From contig BSDZ01000035.1 of NCBI GenBank assembly GCA_030268105.1, positions 405,001 to 469,000 of the forward strand: 64,000 bases of DNA, read 5' to 3'. The DNA is from Volvox africanus (lineage: Eukaryota; Chlorophyta; Chlorophyceae; Chlamydomonadales; Volvocaceae). This document shows, in pieces, positions 60,464-64,000 of this stretch (positions within the stretch are counted from its first letter, which is position 1; each line of letters begins with the position of its first letter). The translations under genes were made by a program, and so were the position numbers. The notes under the pieces are model-generated. The model was not told the DNA's origin and made no database searches. It saw only the letters and a list, made by a program, of their open reading frames with translations.

Positions 60464-63400
60464 GATTTGTGTGCCCTAAAAACGGATTTCACATGAACGG
60501 ATATATATCACGAAGTATACCAGGTTGGCAGGTGGATTTTGTGCCCCTCGTAGGGCGTCAGGTGTTGGTGGCAACGAGGGTGGTAGGGAAGGGGAAGCGG
60601 AAGGGTCGGTTTTGGCCGGCAGCCATGGTACGGATGGCCTATCTGGGGTTTCGTAGTGTTTCCTCGTATGCTTTCGTCGTGTATGTATACCTCTTTGGCG
60701 ACTGCTGATACTACTGGTGCTAGTTCTGATTGTGCAGTGAAGCGATGTGCGCGCAGTGTATTCCTTAGCGCACTTACGATTATTCGGATAATGGACAGGA
60801 CAATTAGGCTTTCGCCGTCACGGTGACTTGAGGAGTGTTAGGGCCGTGGCTGCGGCCGGCTGCGACTCTGTCCGGACCCATTCCCGTCTGTCCGGCAGGG
60901 CGATTGCAGTGGAAATGTTGGCAGGTACTGCAGGTACTGTGTTTTTTTAATAATGATACAAACCCTGAATGTCAGCTTTGGTGGGATTTGCGCCCTCGAC
61001 AATATTATGCCGTGCTTGAGCGTGACTACGGAAATTTGCCGGGATACTGCGTAATGCTATGCGAGTCCTTATGCGGCTGGTTGCGTACCTTAATGAGCTG
61101 CATGCTGACGGTTGGTGGCTTCGGCATATTATCATCGTGCTTATGTTATCATTGTATCATTGTGATACGTAACTGTTAGGCCGTTTCTCCATTCCCTTAC
61201 TCGTGTGATGTCTGACCGCCCCGCAAGTTCTCACGTCGCTACATTCGCTCTATGAGAGCACGCCCGTCTTTCATTCTGCAAGGGGCGCGACTTGAAGGAA
61301 TTGGGCGGCAACATATTGTATGCCCACGCTCTGTAAGTACCTGTCATGAATATTTTCAACGACACTATTCGCTTAGCAGGCCTGCTTCTCCACACGCGGT
61401 GCATGTGTGTGAGAGGGCACGCGTTTCATGGCGTCCTACGGAGGGCTCGGAAAACTTGAAAGTGCGTTGAGCCTAGACTTCGTGTGTCTGTTCATGTCCG
61501 TGCACATGTAGATGCTGCACTTCTGGCAAAGTGACTTCGGTGTTGACGAAAGCGATCTAAAGTTTCCACGGCGGTAGCTTAGGCTGAGCGTATCGCCTGC
61601 CTGTGCATGCATATGCTGTGGCGCGATGAGCAGCAGCTACTTACGATGGTCCCGGTCACCTTCACGGTCCGCTAATCTCAGTCATCGCAGTTTTGGATCC
61701 ACGAATTATGCGTAAGAGGCTGTGGTGCATGTGTGCGCGTTTGCCTTGGATGTGTTCGTTTTTGCGACGTAGGTGTCTCCATGCGGCATAGGCGGCATCT
61801 CTTTATCCACGCCGAAGCTGTTAACAGCAACTTCTGCCGGTTAAGAACTGCAGGCAACAACCGGCGATGGGCCCAGCAGTGTCGAACAATAGCTAAGAAA
61901 TGTTGCCTGGGCAGCAGACTTTCTGCAAGGAGTTTGATGTTGCTTTCTCGTGTAACTCGAGGGCTAGGAATGAAATTGTCTCGTCCTTGCAGTGGTATGT
62001 CGCCATGTCACGACTATCTAAAGCTGCTTGTGTCCCGTTCGATGTCGCCTGTGACCGCATCACTGCTTCATCCACCCCGGAGACACCTGGGGCCCTATAC
62101 GTGACGTGGGTTTAGGGCTTCCATGAACAAGTACCGTGTGCTATAGTGATCTACCTTACGATGGTGTTATGGAAGGGCGGATGGCTCCATGTCACCTTGC
62201 CGAATGTTACTGGGTAGTCTTAACTTTCTACCTATGCTCTCGGGCCCGGCTTACGGCAGGTTTGTGGCGTCAGCCATGTCCGCTATATGTTATGAATATA
62301 TCCTTTGGCTGCTAAGTTTTGTAGGAAGTTGCATAATAATGGGTTTGTGCTGGTAACAGAGCTGCGCGGTGAGCGGCACCCTGCTAACAGTCCATTACGA
62401 AATATGAAAATGTAACACGATAACATACGCCATCCCAAAACCTGGTGGTCTAACATATTATCTGCCGTGCCGTGTAATGTCGGTCTTCATGCTTTCCTTG
62501 ATGCGTCCAAACGGCATTTAGCTCCGAATTGGGTGACGGATGGCCACCGTTGGGCAGCATGGGCGGGTTCACGGCAGGGGGCCCTCGACGACACCAGGGC
62601 GACTCGCGATGACTCTAGAGGCTGGCCATGATCGGATGCACTGTGTGCACTTCCCGCATGCTGTTCCCTCTCGGAAGACTTCACTGCGATGGATATAATG
62701 AAAAGCAGGCTAGGAACCCGCGTGCATATCTCATTCACCCCATCTTGAATCAAATTATTAAAAATTTAATAAGATGAATGAAGGCAGCCATTGAGACGTT
62801 GCAGCTTGTGCGTACTTCGTGCACCCTTACTAAGACTACACGCGGTTGGAACTCGGAAGCTCGGAACCACAGCGCTCTTGTCGGAATTAGGCAACGAAAC
62901 AAGCATATTCACAAAGCATCGACCGTACAAGTTTAACAAAAGCAGAAACGTAAGGCCAAGATTTGGTTTGTGGTTGTCCTGACTATCAGGTGCGTAGGTA
63001 AAATACATAGCACATTATCAGGGATTATCAGCTCAAGTGCACAGTTAATGCAACTAGTTTGAAGATTACATTTTATTTGGCGTTTATCTAATTTTTGTTT
63101 CGTTATTTTTCGGGAAGTATTTTCCCGACGGGGTACCTACACCCTGGATGACTCCATCCTGGCATTATATCAACATTGCCTTGGCACTCATTTTGTACGA
63201 AGAGGGTACATAAGTGTGAACCTCACGCATGGATTTCCGTTGCATGCGGATTTCGGTACCAGATGCGTACGGCGTACAATCGAAGATGGTTTTCGAACAT
63301 CGAGTTAATATCTGGCTCTTGACATAACTTGCATTTGTCCTTACGTATGTAAATGAAGTCTGTTAAGTGACGGCACGGCGAATTGAGTGCGCGGGATTCA

Positions 63401-64000
63401 ACCTAACATTGTTTAGCAAGATGGAGATTAAATATTACGGCGTGCATTAATTTTCATTCTTAGGTTGCCAAAGGCGGGAAGTGAGAGGATAGGGAGTGTG
63501 TGGTCGAGCACGTGTACACGACCCGCCAGCCCAATGCCAGCCTCTGAGCACGTCGAAGTATACAGGCAATACATAGCTTATATGGCAGGCAGCGCGAGGA
63601 CAAGCCAGGTTGCCTATAATTTCACAATCGTTCCATGAACTGCTTGCTGCACAAGTGCACAGGGGCGCACCAAGGTGGACGCCGACACATGTTTACTTAA
63701 CAATTTTGTGTGTGCCTATCTCACACGCAATGAGCAGGCCAGAATGGCACATGAAAGACATGCCGCGAACTGTGTACAACTGTGCGACACAGTATATCCA
63801 GCCCCAGGGGATTTAGGTAGGAATTGTGTGCTTGTAGATGGCGGAGTTTGTAACAGGGTTTCACACCCTGGCTCTGTTCCTCTGCTATCCTGGGAATGAG
63901 AGCGACGCTTTCCTGCCTCGCGGGCGAAGAACGAGGCCATACACCAGGAACGGCGTGCTTTCAGTTCTGATGAACCATGCGGCAGATAATCATACTAACG
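60464..64000. other. 3.5-kb stretch without a recognisable gene
   Basis: Open frames are short and AT-richer than the exons to the left. One frame at 61900-62115 reads somewhat like protein (QWYVAMSRLSKAACVPFDVA) but has no family I recognise and no clear splice partner. The region may contain the promoter of a gene beyond base 64000. Confidence 0.4.

Noticed and set aside
60343..60708. 121-codon open frame just after the giant gene
   Set aside because: It overlaps the likely 3' UTR and its TGTAA, shows no family resemblance and has no splice partners.

Overview
The window looks like nuclear DNA of a volvocine green alga (Chlamydomonas/Volvox/Gonium relatives). Most genes here are densely split by GT-AG introns. 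TGTAA, the usual green-algal poly(A) signal, follows several of the stop codons. Coding exons are GC-rich with poly-Ala, poly-Gln/His and Gly/Ser tracts, introns and intergenic DNA are AT-richer with microsatellites, and the gene content is plant-like (thylakoid lumen and plastid proteins, DUF506). The species is an inference; nothing in the sequence names it.

Layout from left to right. (1) <190-2870 (+): 3' part of an AMBRA1-like WD40 protein. (2) 5777-8232 (+): thylakoid-lumen pentapeptide-repeat protein, 6 exons, 245 aa. (3) About 9599-10176 (+): unresolved coding fragment, perhaps frame-shifted. (4) 13391-17906 (+): plastid-targeted conserved protein of unknown function with a long low-complexity tail, 7 exons, 618 aa. 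(5) 25410-27250 (-): DUF506/PDDEXK-like protein, 3 exons, 450 aa. (6) 28042-34871 (+): tRNA 2'-O-methyltransferase TRM13, 8 exons, 853 aa. (7) 36040-36780 (+): single-exon MMACHC/CblC cobalamin-processing protein, followed by a 254-bp-period duplication of its 3' end. (8) 37427-60276 (+): a very large gene that I can chain as 39 exons in one continuous frame (3250 aa), with N-terminal ankyrin repeats, three Mib/Herc2-like domains and a huge Ala-rich helical second half. The rest is long stretches without recognisable genes, with several simple-sequence arrays.

The genes do not form a pathway; each is an independent eukaryotic transcription unit. The DUF506 and TRM13 genes are divergent and share about 790 bp of upstream DNA. 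The most unusual item is the giant ankyrin + Mib/Herc2 protein. It combines two domain types known together from Mind-bomb ubiquitin ligases, in the opposite order, with no RING or ZZ finger that I can see, and with an internal duplication. Exon boundaries were read by eye from splice consensus and codon phase. In the lumen, plastid, DUF506, TRM13 and giant genes all chosen junctions agree in phase and the summed lengths are multiples of three.
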